Positions 16,136 through 24,424 of a stretch of DNA of 64,000 nt are shown here, piece after piece; within the stretch, counting starts at the first letter, position 1, and each line of letters starts with the position of its first letter. The DNA comes from Polycladidibacter hongkongensis (lineage in GTDB: Bacteria; Pseudomonadota; Alphaproteobacteria; Rhizobiales; Stappiaceae). The stretch covers positions 124,001 to 188,000 of the forward strand of contig NZ_LLWC01000009.1 in NCBI RefSeq assembly GCF_001561995.1, written 5' to 3'. The notes beneath the pieces are model-generated. The model did not search any database. It was given only the letters and a program-made list of their open reading frames with translations, and was not told the DNA's origin. The translations under genes were made by a program, and so were the position numbers.

Positions 16136-17764
16136 ATGACGCATATATTTGAAATCCCTTTGTACCCCTATGAGCGATCAGTAGATCAGGATAGCGCCGA
16201 GCCAGCACATCATCAGGTGGTTGTTGTCGGAGCGGGGCCAATCGGTCTTGCTACTGCAATTGATCTTGCCCAGCAAGATGTGCCGGTGTTGGTGCTGGAT
16301 GAGAATGACCGCGTTAGCTGGGGCTCGCGCGCCGTGTGCTATGCCAAGCGCCCCTTGGAAATTCTCGATCGCCTTGGCTGCGGTGACAAATTCGTAGAAA
16401 AAGGCGTGCAATGGAATATGGGCAAGGTCTTCTTTGAAGATCGCCAGGTTTATTCCTTCGATCTTCTGCCGGAAGAAGGCCACAAGCGGCCCGCCTTTAT
16501 CAACTTGCAGCAATACTACCTTGAACAATATCTGGTGGAGCGGTTGCGCGATCTGCAGGCGGAAGGCAAACCTATCGAACTGCGCGGCAAAAGCAGGGTT
16601 ACCAAAGTTGCTCAGTCGGGCGAGCGGGTTGATTTAACAGTAGAAACACCGGAAGGTCCCTACACCTTGAGCGCCGATTGGCTCATCCCTTGTGATGGAG
16701 CTGCCTCGCCAATTCGCGCCCTGCTTGGCTTGGATTTCGTTGGCCGGGTGTTCGAGGATAACTTCCTTATTGCAGATGTGGTGATGCAGGCCGACTTCCC
16801 GACAGAACGTTGGTTCTGGTTTGATCCACCCTTTAACAAAGGGCAATCTGCACTGCTGCATAAACAACCCGACAATGTTTGGCGGATTGATCTGCAGCTT
16901 GGTTGGGATATCGACCGAGAGAAGGAAAAACAGCCGGAAAACGTCATTCCCCGGTTGAAGGCCATGCTGGGCGAAGATGTAGACTTCGAGCTCGAGTGGG
17001 TGTCAATCTATACCTTCCAATGTCGCCGCATGGAGAAGTTCCGCCATGGGCGTGTCTTGTTCGCAGGTGATGCCGCTCACCAGGTTTCCCCCTTCGGTGC
17101 CCGCGGCGCAAATTCCGGCCTGCAAGATACTGATAACCTGTGCTGGAAGCTTAAGCTGGTGATAGATGGCAAGGCACCGGCAGCCCTGCTGGATACCTAT
17201 GACGATGAGCGCATTTTGGCTGCGGATGAGAATATTCTCAATTCCTCCCGGGCAACAGACTTTATCACACCAAAATCTGCGATGAGCCGCACTTTCCGTG
17301 ACGCAGTGCTACAGCTTTCTGAGAAAGCTGCGTTTGCACGGCCCTTGGTAAATTCCGGCCGTCTTTCTGTACCAAGCACCTATGATGGCTCACAGCTCAA
17401 TGGTGCCGATTGTGAAAAAATGCCAAGGCGTAGCAGGCCGGGCAGCCCTGCCAGCGATGCTCCGCTAGGAGAGGCTTGGCTGCTTGATCAGTTGGGCAAT
17501 AACTTCCAGCTTCTTGGGATTAATGTTGATCTGCCCGCTTCTATCGAGATTGAGGGCATTTCTGTTGCGAGCCTGTGCCTGACCACCGCAGCTGGCGAGC
17601 AAAGTTTGCTGGCCGAGCGCTACTTGGGGGAGGCGGCGCAGGCAGTCTACCTCATCCGGCCAGATCAGCACATCGCAGCACGCTTTGAAAGCTATAGCGA
17701 GGCTGCAATCACACAGGCCTTGCGCACAGCCATAGGGCAGAGAGTCAAGGAGGTCGCTCAATGA
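16136..17764 (+). CDS. FAD-dependent aromatic monooxygenase
   Basis: Flavoprotein hydroxylase of about 542 residues, related to MhpA and the PheA/TfdB phenol hydroxylases. The N-terminal Rossmann motif is VVVVGAGPIGLATAIDLAQ; the FAD/NAD(P)H-linked DG stretch is WLIPCDGAASPIR; the second FAD motif is RVLFAGDAAHQVSPFGARG. The last 130 residues are the thioredoxin-like C-terminal domain of this family. The ATG at 16136 has GGGAGG 8 bp upstream; frames further upstream overlap the MBL gene. It overlaps the DUF2783 gene by 4 bp. It should add a hydroxyl group to a phenolic ring; the substrate is unknown. Confidence 0.9.
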   Translation: MTHIFEIPLYPYERSVDQDSAEPAHHQVVVVGAGPIGLATAIDLAQQDVPVLVLDENDRVSWGSRAVCYAKRPLEILDRLGCGDKFVEKGVQWNMGKVFFEDRQVYSFDLLPEEGHKRPAFINLQQYYLEQYLVERLRDLQAEGKPIELRGKSRVTKVAQSGERVDLTVETPEGPYTLSADWLIPCDGAASPIRALLGLDFVGRVFEDNFLIADVVMQADFPTERWFWFDPPFNKGQSALLHKQPDNVWRIDLQLGWDIDREKEKQPENVIPRLKAMLGEDVDFELEWVSIYTFQCRRMEKFRHGRVLFAGDAAHQVSPFGARGANSGLQDTDNLCWKLKLVIDGKAPAALLDTYDDERILAADENILNSSRATDFITPKSAMSRTFRDAVLQLSEKAAFARPLVNSGRLSVPSTYDGSQLNGADCEKMPRRSRPGSPASDAPLGEAWLLDQLGNNFQLLGINVDLPASIEIEGISVASLCLTTAAGEQSLLAERYLGEAAQAVYLIRPDQHIAARFESYSEAAITQALRTAIGQRVKEVAQ

Positions 17765-17976
17765 CGATTGCAAGCGCCAAGCTGGAAATCAAGCCAAACA
17801 TTATCGATCCGGATGGCTTCTACAACGAGCTGCTAAACGCACATGAGGGCCTGAGCGAAGCGCAAAGCACCGCTTTGAACGCGCGCCTTGTGCTTATTCT
17901 GGCAAATCATATTGGTGCCCGGGACGTGCTTAGCGAGGCATTTCGTCTAGCCAAAGCTGCTGGCACCCCATCGTGA
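17761..17976 (+). CDS. DUF2783-like small protein
   Basis: A 71-residue soluble protein, overlapping the monooxygenase gene by 4 bp (ATGA). It is predicted to be largely helical (FYNELLNAHEGLSEAQSTAL, then RLVLILANHIGARDVLSEAF). It resembles the DUF2783 family, recalled as a frequent neighbour of this type of monooxygenase. Tight coupling suggests that it works with the flavoprotein, perhaps as a small subunit, but no function is known. Confidence 0.8.
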   Translation: MTIASAKLEIKPNIIDPDGFYNELLNAHEGLSEAQSTALNARLVLILANHIGARDVLSEAFRLAKAAGTPS

Positions 17977-17989
17977 GGAGGACGATGAC

Positions 17990-18532
17990 ATGAAAGTGGA
18001 ACAAATTCACCATGTGGCCTATCGCTGCAAAGACGCAAAAGAAACCGTAGAGTGGTACACGAAGAACCTGAACATGGATTTCATCCTCGCCATCGCTGAG
18101 GACCGTGTACCCTCAACCCATGAACCAGATCCGTATATGCACCTCTTCTTGGATGCGGGACATGGCAATGTACTGGCTTTCTTTGAGCTGCCAACCAAAC
18201 CGGAGATGGGCAAGGACCCCAACACACCAGAATGGGTGCAGCATATCGCTTTTAAAGTGAAAGACCGGGAAACTTTAATAGGCTTTAAGGAAAAGCTGGA
18301 GGGCAATGGCATCGATGTGCTCGGTGTCACCGATCACTCTATTTTCCATAGCATTTATTTCTTCGATCCAAACGGCCATCGTGTCGAGCTTGCTTGCCCG
18401 GATCCGGCAGAAGAGGAAAAACTAAAGCGCCTTGATGCCGTTAAGTGGGAGATGCTGGAAGAATGGAGCCGCACCAAAAAAGCCCCAAAACACGCTGATT
18501 GGTTGCACGCCAAAGAGCTAGGCAAGGCCTGA
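17990..18532 (+). CDS. VOC-family metalloprotein (possible ring-cleavage dioxygenase)
   Basis: A 180-residue vicinal-oxygen-chelate protein with two beta-alpha-beta-beta-beta modules. The positions that bind metal in the fold are filled by acidic or histidine residues: H8 (QIHHVAY), E66 (AFFEL), H85 (WVQHIAF) and E133 (GHRVEL), which could form a 2-His-1-Glu site. The family includes glyoxalases and extradiol dioxygenases. In this operon a ring-opening dioxygenase is missing, so that role is tempting but unproven. GAGGAGG lies upstream of the ATG. The C-terminal 40 residues are a charged helical tail. It is the last gene of the operon and is followed by a 12-bp hairpin. Confidence 0.85.
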   Translation: MKVEQIHHVAYRCKDAKETVEWYTKNLNMDFILAIAEDRVPSTHEPDPYMHLFLDAGHGNVLAFFELPTKPEMGKDPNTPEWVQHIAFKVKDRETLIGFKEKLEGNGIDVLGVTDHSIFHSIYFFDPNGHRVELACPDPAEEEKLKRLDAVKWEMLEEWSRTKKAPKHADWLHAKELGKA

Positions 18533-18541
18533 TATGTAGAA

Positions 18542-18586
18542 CACTTGGTCCGCCCAAAAGGTACCGCGGACCAAGTGATCTTTCAT
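18542..18586 (+). terminator. Terminator of the fahA operon
   Basis: Perfect 12-bp stem cacttggtccgc (18542-18553) / gcggaccaagtg (18566-18577) with a 12-nt loop, 10 bp after the VOC stop, followed by atcttt. Confidence 0.75.
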
Positions 18587-18651
18587 GCATCGACGAAAGT
18601 CGTATAGGCTATCATTGGCGTGCGCGTAATATACCGCTTGCAGGAAATCTC

Positions 18652-18688
18652 CGGTTTTGTTTAGTTTTTATGCCTGAAAACAAAACCG
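18652..18688. repeat. AT-rich inverted repeat before the GntR gene
   Basis: Eleven-bp arms cggttttgttt (18652-18662) and aaacaaaaccg (18678-18688), 15-nt loop, about 90 bp upstream of the GntR gene. It could be a second terminator or an operator. Confidence 0.45.
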
Positions 18689-18774
18689 CTTGAGAAGGTT
18701 CTGCGGGATCCCGCCTCGACAGATGCACTTAGCAGGTGTAGGTTAAACGTATAACTAACCAGTGATATACGCCG

Positions 18775-19434
18775 ATGCATAATCAATCGTCAAATACGGC
18801 ACTCGCCTATAAGAAGCTAAAAGTCGCTATCCTCTCTAACGAGATTGCATCCGGCACTCAGATGCTTGAGCGCGAAGCGGCGGAACATTTGGGAATGAGC
18901 CGCACTCCGGTTCGAGAGGCCATGCTCCTGTTGCAGCGCGACGGGCTTGTCCAAGTGCGCGCCCGCCACGGCATGACGGTGTTGCCGATCTCCCAGCAAG
19001 ACTTGAAAGAGCTTTTTGAATTATTTTTCAATCTGGAAACCGTTGCTGTTCGTCAGGCAGCGCTAAACTGGCAAGAATCAGAGCAGCTGGAAGAGCTAAG
19101 CCAAGCAATCAAGCAGATGCAATCGGCCATCGAGCTGCATAATATGCTTTCTTGGACCTTGGCAGATCGCCACTTCCACGAGCATATACCGCAAATCGCG
19201 GGTAACTCTCGAATGCTGCGCATTCTGACAAGTTTGCGCGATCAGAGTCACCGCCTGCATTTGCAGTTTGCCACCGCAATGAGCCGGCCCTTGTACCAGC
19301 CAAAGCAGTTGGAGCAGATCTATTTGGCAATTCGCAACAGAGAAGCCGAACATGCCGCAGAGCTGCACTTGCGCCATCTGCAAGACCAGTTCGAGCTGTT
19401 ATCGCTTTACCTGCAACAGAGCGAGTTTGCTTAG
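18775..19434 (+). CDS. GntR/FadR-family transcriptional regulator
   Basis: A 219-residue regulator with an N-terminal winged helix-turn-helix (about 10-75; MLEREAAEHLGMSRTPVREA, VQVRARHGMTVLPIS) and a C-terminal all-helical FCD ligand domain (about 80-215). FCD ligands are usually carboxylic acids bound with a metal; conserved Asp/His positions are present (DRHFHEHI, AGNSRM). The start has no strong ribosome-binding site. It follows the terminator of the aromatic operon and ends at a hairpin before ubiV, so it is a single-gene unit. It may control the adjacent locus, itself or distant genes. Confidence 0.9.
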   Translation: MHNQSSNTALAYKKLKVAILSNEIASGTQMLEREAAEHLGMSRTPVREAMLLLQRDGLVQVRARHGMTVLPISQQDLKELFELFFNLETVAVRQAALNWQESEQLEELSQAIKQMQSAIELHNMLSWTLADRHFHEHIPQIAGNSRMLRILTSLRDQSHRLHLQFATAMSRPLYQPKQLEQIYLAIRNREAEHAAELHLRHLQDQFELLSLYLQQSEFA

Positions 19435-19458
19435 CAGCCTGCAGCTTAGTTTGTGAAA

Positions 19459-19479
19459 AGGGCGCGTACACCGCGCCCT
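19459..19479. terminator. Convergent hairpin between GntR gene and ubiV
   Basis: Stem agggcgcg (19459-19466) / cgcgccct (19472-19479), 5-nt loop, between two convergent stop codons. T tracts are weak, but the position fits a bidirectional terminator. Confidence 0.6.
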
Positions 19480-19485
19480 CAATCA

Positions 19486-20379
19486 TTAATCAGCCCACAA
19501 ATGGCCCGGCTTGCCGCCCACATAGCCATTCGCTAACGCCCCCGGTAGAGGCAAGCTGCGCAGGCGCGCCTCCAGCTCCTCGCTGTTGATGCGATCAGCC
19601 AGCATCGCCGCGTAATCCTCGCTGACTTTCACCATGTCAATGCTATGGGGTGACAGCCGTAGGCGCCCGACCCCATTGGCCCGAAGCTCATCGGCAGCCA
19701 TAGTCAGCGCTTGGACACTATGGGAAAGAGTTTGAATGCCATTGGCAGCCAGAAATTGCTGGTTGTCCAGCGTGTCCACATCCATGCCATCCAGATCACG
19801 ATCGCAGATAAACTGGCAGCTATCTTTGTGTAGCTTATGCGCCCGCGCATGGTAGCATCGCCCCGAGACCGCAAGCGGTAGACGGCCAAAGGCAAACAAT
19901 TCCGTCGTGATCTGCGGACATGCCTTGGCAATAGTGGCAAGAGAGCTTAGCGGCAACTCCACAGGCGGGCACAGGCTCTCCATGCCGCGGTCAATCAAAG
20001 TTTGCGCCGCGCCCTCGTTATAGACGTTAAAGAATGGCCCAACGGCAAATGGCTTGCCCGCACGCTTGGCAAGCGCGGCCACATCGTTCACCTCGACCAG
20101 CATGTCCATTTCGCACAAATCGGCGATAGAGTTGCGGTCACGCTTGGTCACAGGCAGCGCAATTGTCGAAAGCACCACCTGCTTTCCACCGCGCTCCAAA
20201 CGTTCGATCACTTGCGGCCATGCTTTGTCGTTAAACGGCATGCGCTTCCCGCAGATCACCTCACCGATATAGACACGGCTCACCGGCGCTTCATCAGCAA
20301 CTCGGGCATAAAAATCATGCAGATACTCGGCAGACCAGTTAAAAAAAGACGGGCCGAGGGCAAGTTCTATGGCGCTCAT
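19486..20379 (-). CDS. ubiV: O2-independent ubiquinone biosynthesis protein UbiV
   Basis: U32-family protein that, with UbiU, hydroxylates the ubiquinone ring without oxygen. The 297-residue protein carries four Cys expected to hold a [4Fe-4S] cluster: C43 (GEVICGKR), C175 (SGRCYHARAH), C188 and C192 (DSCQFICDRD). The pattern and spacing match the UbiV described in E. coli. GGAGAT precedes the ATG. It lies 2 bp downstream of ubiU and closes the ubiT-ubiU-ubiV unit, whose promoter region holds an FNR-type box. Earlier annotations call such proteins U32 peptidases; the partners and cysteines argue for UbiV. Confidence 0.93.
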   Translation of the reverse strand: MSAIELALGPSFFNWSAEYLHDFYARVADEAPVSRVYIGEVICGKRMPFNDKAWPQVIERLERGGKQVVLSTIALPVTKRDRNSIADLCEMDMLVEVNDVAALAKRAGKPFAVGPFFNVYNEGAAQTLIDRGMESLCPPVELPLSSLATIAKACPQITTELFAFGRLPLAVSGRCYHARAHKLHKDSCQFICDRDLDGMDVDTLDNQQFLAANGIQTLSHSVQALTMAADELRANGVGRLRLSPHSIDMVKVSEDYAAMLADRINSEELEARLRSLPLPGALANGYVGGKPGHLWAD

Positions 20380-20381
20380 GA

Positions 20382-21401
20382 TTATCTCCAGATCTTTTTA
20401 TAGGCACCGGTGGTCTCGCGCCCACCCTCTGTCATCGCACTCAGCATGGCAGAAACTTCGGCCTCTGCATTGCCGCCGGCATCCAGCACATCCACCGCTT
20501 GCCTGAAGGCTTTAACCACCTGCGATATGTAGGCCTTGCCTCTCTGGCGCCCTTCAATTTTGAGGGCGGTAATCCCGGCCTTCTTCAGCCTTGGTAGGAG
20601 GGCGGCAGCGTTCAGGCTCACTGGGTCTTCAAAGAGATAGGAAGTCTCGTCATTGGCGTTAAACCGCCCCTTGCAAAGGGTTGGGTAACCAGCGCTTTCA
20701 CCAGCGTTAAACCCATCAATAGTAAAGCCGCCCAGCCGGGCAAACAGCTTGTCACCCTCCTCATCGTAGGAAACATCTCCCGGAGGCGAGCAAACCCCAG
20801 TAAGATTAGGGGATTTCCCGGTCGCATAAGATGACAGCGAGCACCGCCCTTCTGTCATCACGCACAGTCCGCCAAACACGAAAACCTCTGTCTCCACGTC
20901 GATCTCGGCATTTAGCTTTTCGATCTCCTCGACCGACATAACCCGCGGCAACACCACACGTTGCACACCAAAGGTTTCAGCATAAAAGTTGATCGCCTCG
21001 GGCGTCGCTGCCGCTGCTTGCACGGATAGGTGCAGCCGGATTTGTGGATGGTGTTTGAGTGCGTAGTCAAGCACGGCCAGATCAGCGGCAATAATCGCAT
21101 CAGCCCCGCAAGCTGCGATATCATCGACAGCTTTTGTCCAGATGCCCACATCACCCGCCCGCGCAAAGGTGTTAACCGCTACCAGCACGTTGGTGCCGCG
21201 TTGATGCGCATAGCGCACCCCCTCTCGCAGTTCGCGCACCGAAAAATTCAAGCCGGGGAAGTTGCGTGCGTTGGTTTCATTGCGAAACCCGCAGTAAACG
21301 GTGTGGGCCCCAGCATCAACGGCAGCTTTTAAGGCAGCAGGCGTTCCTGCGGGGCACACCAGCTCCATTGTTTTCGGGGTATTGGTCATTTGCAAGGACA
21401 T
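20382..21401 (-). CDS. ubiU: O2-independent ubiquinone biosynthesis protein UbiU
   Basis: U32-family partner of UbiV in oxygen-independent hydroxylation of ubiquinone precursors; in E. coli the source of the oxygen atom is prephenate. The 339-residue protein starts with ELVCPAGTPAALKAAVDAGA and has four cluster cysteines at C180 (FGGLCVM), C187 (EGRCSLSS), C204 (TGVCSP) and C243 (PTLCKGRFN). An AGGAAG element precedes the ATG at 21401; a second ATG four codons later is possible. It lies 63 bp downstream of ubiT and is adjacent to ubiV. Confidence 0.94.
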   Translation of the reverse strand: MSLQMTNTPKTMELVCPAGTPAALKAAVDAGAHTVYCGFRNETNARNFPGLNFSVRELREGVRYAHQRGTNVLVAVNTFARAGDVGIWTKAVDDIAACGADAIIAADLAVLDYALKHHPQIRLHLSVQAAAATPEAINFYAETFGVQRVVLPRVMSVEEIEKLNAEIDVETEVFVFGGLCVMTEGRCSLSSYATGKSPNLTGVCSPPGDVSYDEEGDKLFARLGGFTIDGFNAGESAGYPTLCKGRFNANDETSYLFEDPVSLNAAALLPRLKKAGITALKIEGRQRGKAYISQVVKAFRQAVDVLDAGGNAEAEVSAMLSAMTEGGRETTGAYKKIWR

Positions 21402-21464
21402 GGGACTTCCTAGGATTAGGGCAAAACGAACAAGACAGCTGCGCGCCTGAAAGAGCGCAGCGCG

Positions 21465-21998
21465 TCAACCGGCCTGCGGCGCATTGAGCAAACGCCGCAG
21501 CGAACGCAGCGAGGCATTTGCCGCCTTATCGGCATAGGTTTGCAAGGCGCCGCTTAGGCCCATCAGCTCTGCAGGTGTTAAATCGGCTTCTTCCATGGTG
21601 TTCCGCAGCGCCAACACTGCATCCGTGTCACCCTCGATCACCAGATCACGCGAGAAGAACATCGCATCGCCATCATACGTGCCATCCACAAGACCAAGCA
21701 GCACAACCAACGGGCCTCGAATGCTGGCAGCGCCCTGTGGGGCTTTGGCACGTGGTAGCAACTCAACGCTCGCATGCACGCCATTGGGGACCAGTTTAAA
21801 CACATGCGGCAAATCAACCGGATCAATGACAAAATGCGCCCGCTTGTATTGGTCCAGCCGCTCAAACAGGTCTGGTCGACGTCGCGCCAGAAGCCGCACG
21901 GCTTTCGTCAGCACAAAGCCAAGCGGCGGGGCAGGCAAGAAGCCCAGTGCTTTTTGTAGGGTAAGGGGGAACTCCCCTCGGCGCGGCAGCTCGCTCAT
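21465..21998 (-). CDS. ubiT: UbiT, SCP2-domain ubiquinone accessory protein
   Basis: Small lipid-binding protein needed for ubiquinone synthesis without O2, thought to present the prenylated intermediates to UbiU/UbiV. The 177-residue protein has an SCP2-like fold (FVIDPVDLPHVFKL, ASIRGPLVVLLGLVDGTYDGDAMFFSRDLVIEGDT). The ATG has a strong AAGGAGG at a 6-bp spacing. It is the first gene of ubiT-ubiU-ubiV; the FNR-type box is centred about 68 bp upstream of the start. Confidence 0.92.
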   Translation of the reverse strand: MSELPRRGEFPLTLQKALGFLPAPPLGFVLTKAVRLLARRRPDLFERLDQYKRAHFVIDPVDLPHVFKLVPNGVHASVELLPRAKAPQGAASIRGPLVVLLGLVDGTYDGDAMFFSRDLVIEGDTDAVLALRNTMEEADLTPAELMGLSGALQTYADKAANASLRSLRRLLNAPQAG

Positions 21999-22059
21999 GC
22001 GCGGCCTCCTTGAGAATGCGGTACGCTCTTTGTGTTAGTAAGCCCCGCAGAGACGAACA

Positions 22060-22073
22060 TTGACGAAGGTCAA
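22060..22073. promoter_or_regulatory. FNR/FixK-type box between ubiT and ubiD
   Basis: TTGACGAAGGTCAA matches the FNR/CRP-family consensus TTGA-N6-TCAA with perfect 5-bp arms (TTGAC/GTCAA). It is centred about 68 bp upstream of ubiT and about 137 bp upstream of ubiD, in the only promoter region of both. It implies activation at low oxygen. Confidence 0.75.
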
Positions 22074-22203
22074 CGACGAAACAGCAAACTCCCTGCAAAC
22101 GAATAAAACAGCAAAATGCCAGCACGCGTCTGGCTCCTTTCTAAAAGTGTCTACGCAATACCCCTCAGCCTCTCGTGAGCATAAGTGGATAAAACAATTC
22201 GAT

Positions 22204-23757
22204 ATGTACCGCCGCAGTGAATCCCGTTTCCCCACGCTACAAGCCTTCACGAGCGCTATGGCAGCGCGCGGCGATCTTGTCGAGGTGGCGGCTCCGGTCA
22301 GCACGCATCTGGAGGCGACGGAAATCCACCGGCAGGTGATAGAGCGCCAAGGCCCCGCTTTGCTTTTTCAAAACCCACAGAACCGCGCAGGACACAAAGC
22401 GGTAATGCCGCTACTAACAAATGTTTTCGGCACGCAAAGTCGTGTCGCTGCCGGGCTAGGGTGCGCGCCGGAAGATTTTGGCAAACTGGGTGAGCTGATG
22501 GCCTTCTTGCGTGCGCCCAAACCGCCCCAAGGGCTGCGCGGCTTGCTTGAGGCCTTGCCGCTGGCAAAAGCCGCTCTGGCCTCTCGCCCCCGAAAGCGCG
22601 CCAGCAATACGCTGCATGATCTCCCGCTGGATTTATCGCAATTGCCCGTTCAGACCTGTTGGCCAGAAGACGCAGCACCTCTCATCACGTGGGGCATCGT
22701 CATTACCCGCCCGCCGGGGCCAGATGATCCACGCCTCTATAATCTGGGCATCTACCGCCTGCAGGTGACAGGCAAGGAAACGGCAATTCTGCGTTGGCTG
22801 GCCATGCGGGGCGGGGCCGCACACCATCGCCTATGGACGGCGCGGGGCGAGAAAATGCCCGTCGCTGTTGTCATTGGTGCTGATCCGGCCACCATCCTCT
22901 CCGCGGTTATTCCAACGCCCTCGGATGTAAGTGAGTTGATGATCTCCGGTCTACTTTCTGGCAGCAGGCCCAAGCTTATGCCTTGCAAAACGCTGCCGCT
23001 ACATGTGCCCGCATCAGCTGAAATTGTTCTGGAAGGCTATGCCGAACCAAAGGAAACCGCGCCGGAAGGCCCGTTCGGCGATCACACAGGCTATTACAAC
23101 GGCGTTGAGCCCTATCCCGTTTACCGCCTCACCCGCATCAGCGCGAAAAAGGACCCGCTTTACATGAGTACGTTTACCGGCCGCGCGCCAGACGAACCCG
23201 CCGTCCTCTCGCAAAGCATGAATGATGTCTTCCTACCCTTGCTGAAACAGCAAATCCCCGAAGTGCTAGACCTCTGGTTGCCTCCAGAGGCATGTTCCTA
23301 TCGCATTGCCGTCTTGCAGCTTAAAAAGAGTTATGCCGGTCAGGCTCGCCGCGCCATGATGGCCATGTGGTCTCTCTTGCCACAGTTTACCATGACAAAG
23401 CTGATCATAGCGGTAGATGAAGACATAAACTGCCGCAGCTGGTCGGATGTTATGTGGGCTGTTGCAACCCGCATGGACCCCTCGCGCGATCTTGTCATTC
23501 TGGATCGTACCAGCGTTGACACACTTGATTTTTCATCTCCTGTTGAGGGTTTGGGCGGTAAGCTTGGAATTGACGCCACGACGAAAATCGGCGTGGAAAC
23601 CACGCGAGAATGGCCACAGGTGCTACGCATGCCAGAAGAGTTGACCAAATCTGTCGAGGCGCGCTGGGATGAGTTGTTCCCGCAAGGGCTGGCCGCCTCG
23701 GTACCTAAAAGCGGGTCAAAACCACACCAGAGCCTTGATGAAGGGGAAAGCCAGTGA
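22204..23757 (+). CDS. ubiD: UbiD-family prenylated-FMN decarboxylase
   Basis: Decarboxylase that removes the ring carboxyl of 4-hydroxy-3-polyprenylbenzoate in ubiquinone synthesis, using prenylated FMN. The protein has about 517 residues; typical regions are VNPL-like TRPPGPDDPRLYNLGIYRLQ, GRFLFADH-like PEGPFGDHTGYYN, and DEDINCRSWSDVMWAVATR. I start at the ATG at 22204; the in-frame TTG at 22060 falls inside the FNR box and gives an unconserved 48-residue extension. It overlaps ubiX by 4 bp. Divergent from ubiTUV, it probably belongs to the same oxygen-independent pathway. Confidence 0.92.
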   Translation: MYRRSESRFPTLQAFTSAMAARGDLVEVAAPVSTHLEATEIHRQVIERQGPALLFQNPQNRAGHKAVMPLLTNVFGTQSRVAAGLGCAPEDFGKLGELMAFLRAPKPPQGLRGLLEALPLAKAALASRPRKRASNTLHDLPLDLSQLPVQTCWPEDAAPLITWGIVITRPPGPDDPRLYNLGIYRLQVTGKETAILRWLAMRGGAAHHRLWTARGEKMPVAVVIGADPATILSAVIPTPSDVSELMISGLLSGSRPKLMPCKTLPLHVPASAEIVLEGYAEPKETAPEGPFGDHTGYYNGVEPYPVYRLTRISAKKDPLYMSTFTGRAPDEPAVLSQSMNDVFLPLLKQQIPEVLDLWLPPEACSYRIAVLQLKKSYAGQARRAMMAMWSLLPQFTMTKLIIAVDEDINCRSWSDVMWAVATRMDPSRDLVILDRTSVDTLDFSSPVEGLGGKLGIDATTKIGVETTREWPQVLRMPEELTKSVEARWDELFPQGLAASVPKSGSKPHQSLDEGESQ

Positions 23758-24392
23758 GCCGTTCCGATGTTTCAGTGCCGCAAGCAGGCTTGCCAGCGCA
23801 AATCCGCGAGCAACCGGCCGCGGCACCTGTCGTTGTTGGCGTTACCGGGGCCTCTGGTGCATGCCTTGCCTTAAAAACGCTGGAAATATTGCGAGATCTC
23901 GGGGTGAAAACGCACCTAGTGTTCTCCGGCGGAGCCCATGCCAGCGTCACGCATGAGCTGGGCACACATGGCATTGCCATGCTGTCCGAACTGGCTGAGC
24001 ATACTTACGATGCGCAGGATATGCTCGCCCCCATTGCCTCGGGTTCATTCCAAACCAGCGGAATGATTGTGACACCTTGCTCTATGCGCTCGCTTTCGGC
24101 AATAGCCTATTCGCTGACCGATAATCTGCTGACCCGCGCAGCGGATGTTGCGCTGAAAGAGCGGCGCAAGCTGGTTATCGCACCGCGCGAAGCACCGCTC
24201 CATGAAGGCCACATCGAAGCCATGTTGAAGGTAACGCGCATGGGCGGAATTGTTTGCCCGCCCGTACCGCCGTTCTATGCTGGCCTAGCTTCGCTGGATC
24301 AATTGATCACCGAAGTGGCAGCCAGAGGCATCAACTCCCTCGGGATAGACCCCAAACACACGCTCACCCGCTGGCAGGGCGGTGCATTGTAA
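23754..24392 (+). CDS. ubiX: Flavin prenyltransferase UbiX
   Basis: Makes the prenylated FMN cofactor of UbiD from FMN and dimethylallyl phosphate. The 212-residue protein has the UbiX signatures VVVGVTGASGACLALKTLE, IVTPCSMRSLSAIAYSLTDN, RRKLVIAPREAPLHEGHIEA and the C-terminal GGIVCPPVPPFYA. A 26-residue leader precedes the core. The start is GTG, overlapping the ubiD stop by 4 bp, so the two are coupled. No regulator-specific site precedes it. Confidence 0.95.
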   Translation: MSRSDVSVPQAGLPAQIREQPAAAPVVVGVTGASGACLALKTLEILRDLGVKTHLVFSGGAHASVTHELGTHGIAMLSELAEHTYDAQDMLAPIASGSFQTSGMIVTPCSMRSLSAIAYSLTDNLLTRAADVALKERRKLVIAPREAPLHEGHIEAMLKVTRMGGIVCPPVPPFYAGLASLDQLITEVAARGINSLGIDPKHTLTRWQGGAL

Positions 24393-24424
24393 AACCGCCA
24401 AAAAACAGCTCCCGTAGCAACCCG

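Noticed and set aside
22060-22203. Upstream TTG start of ubiD
   Set aside because: The TTG is part of the FNR-type box, the extension is not UbiD-like, and the ATG at 22204 gives a normal family length.
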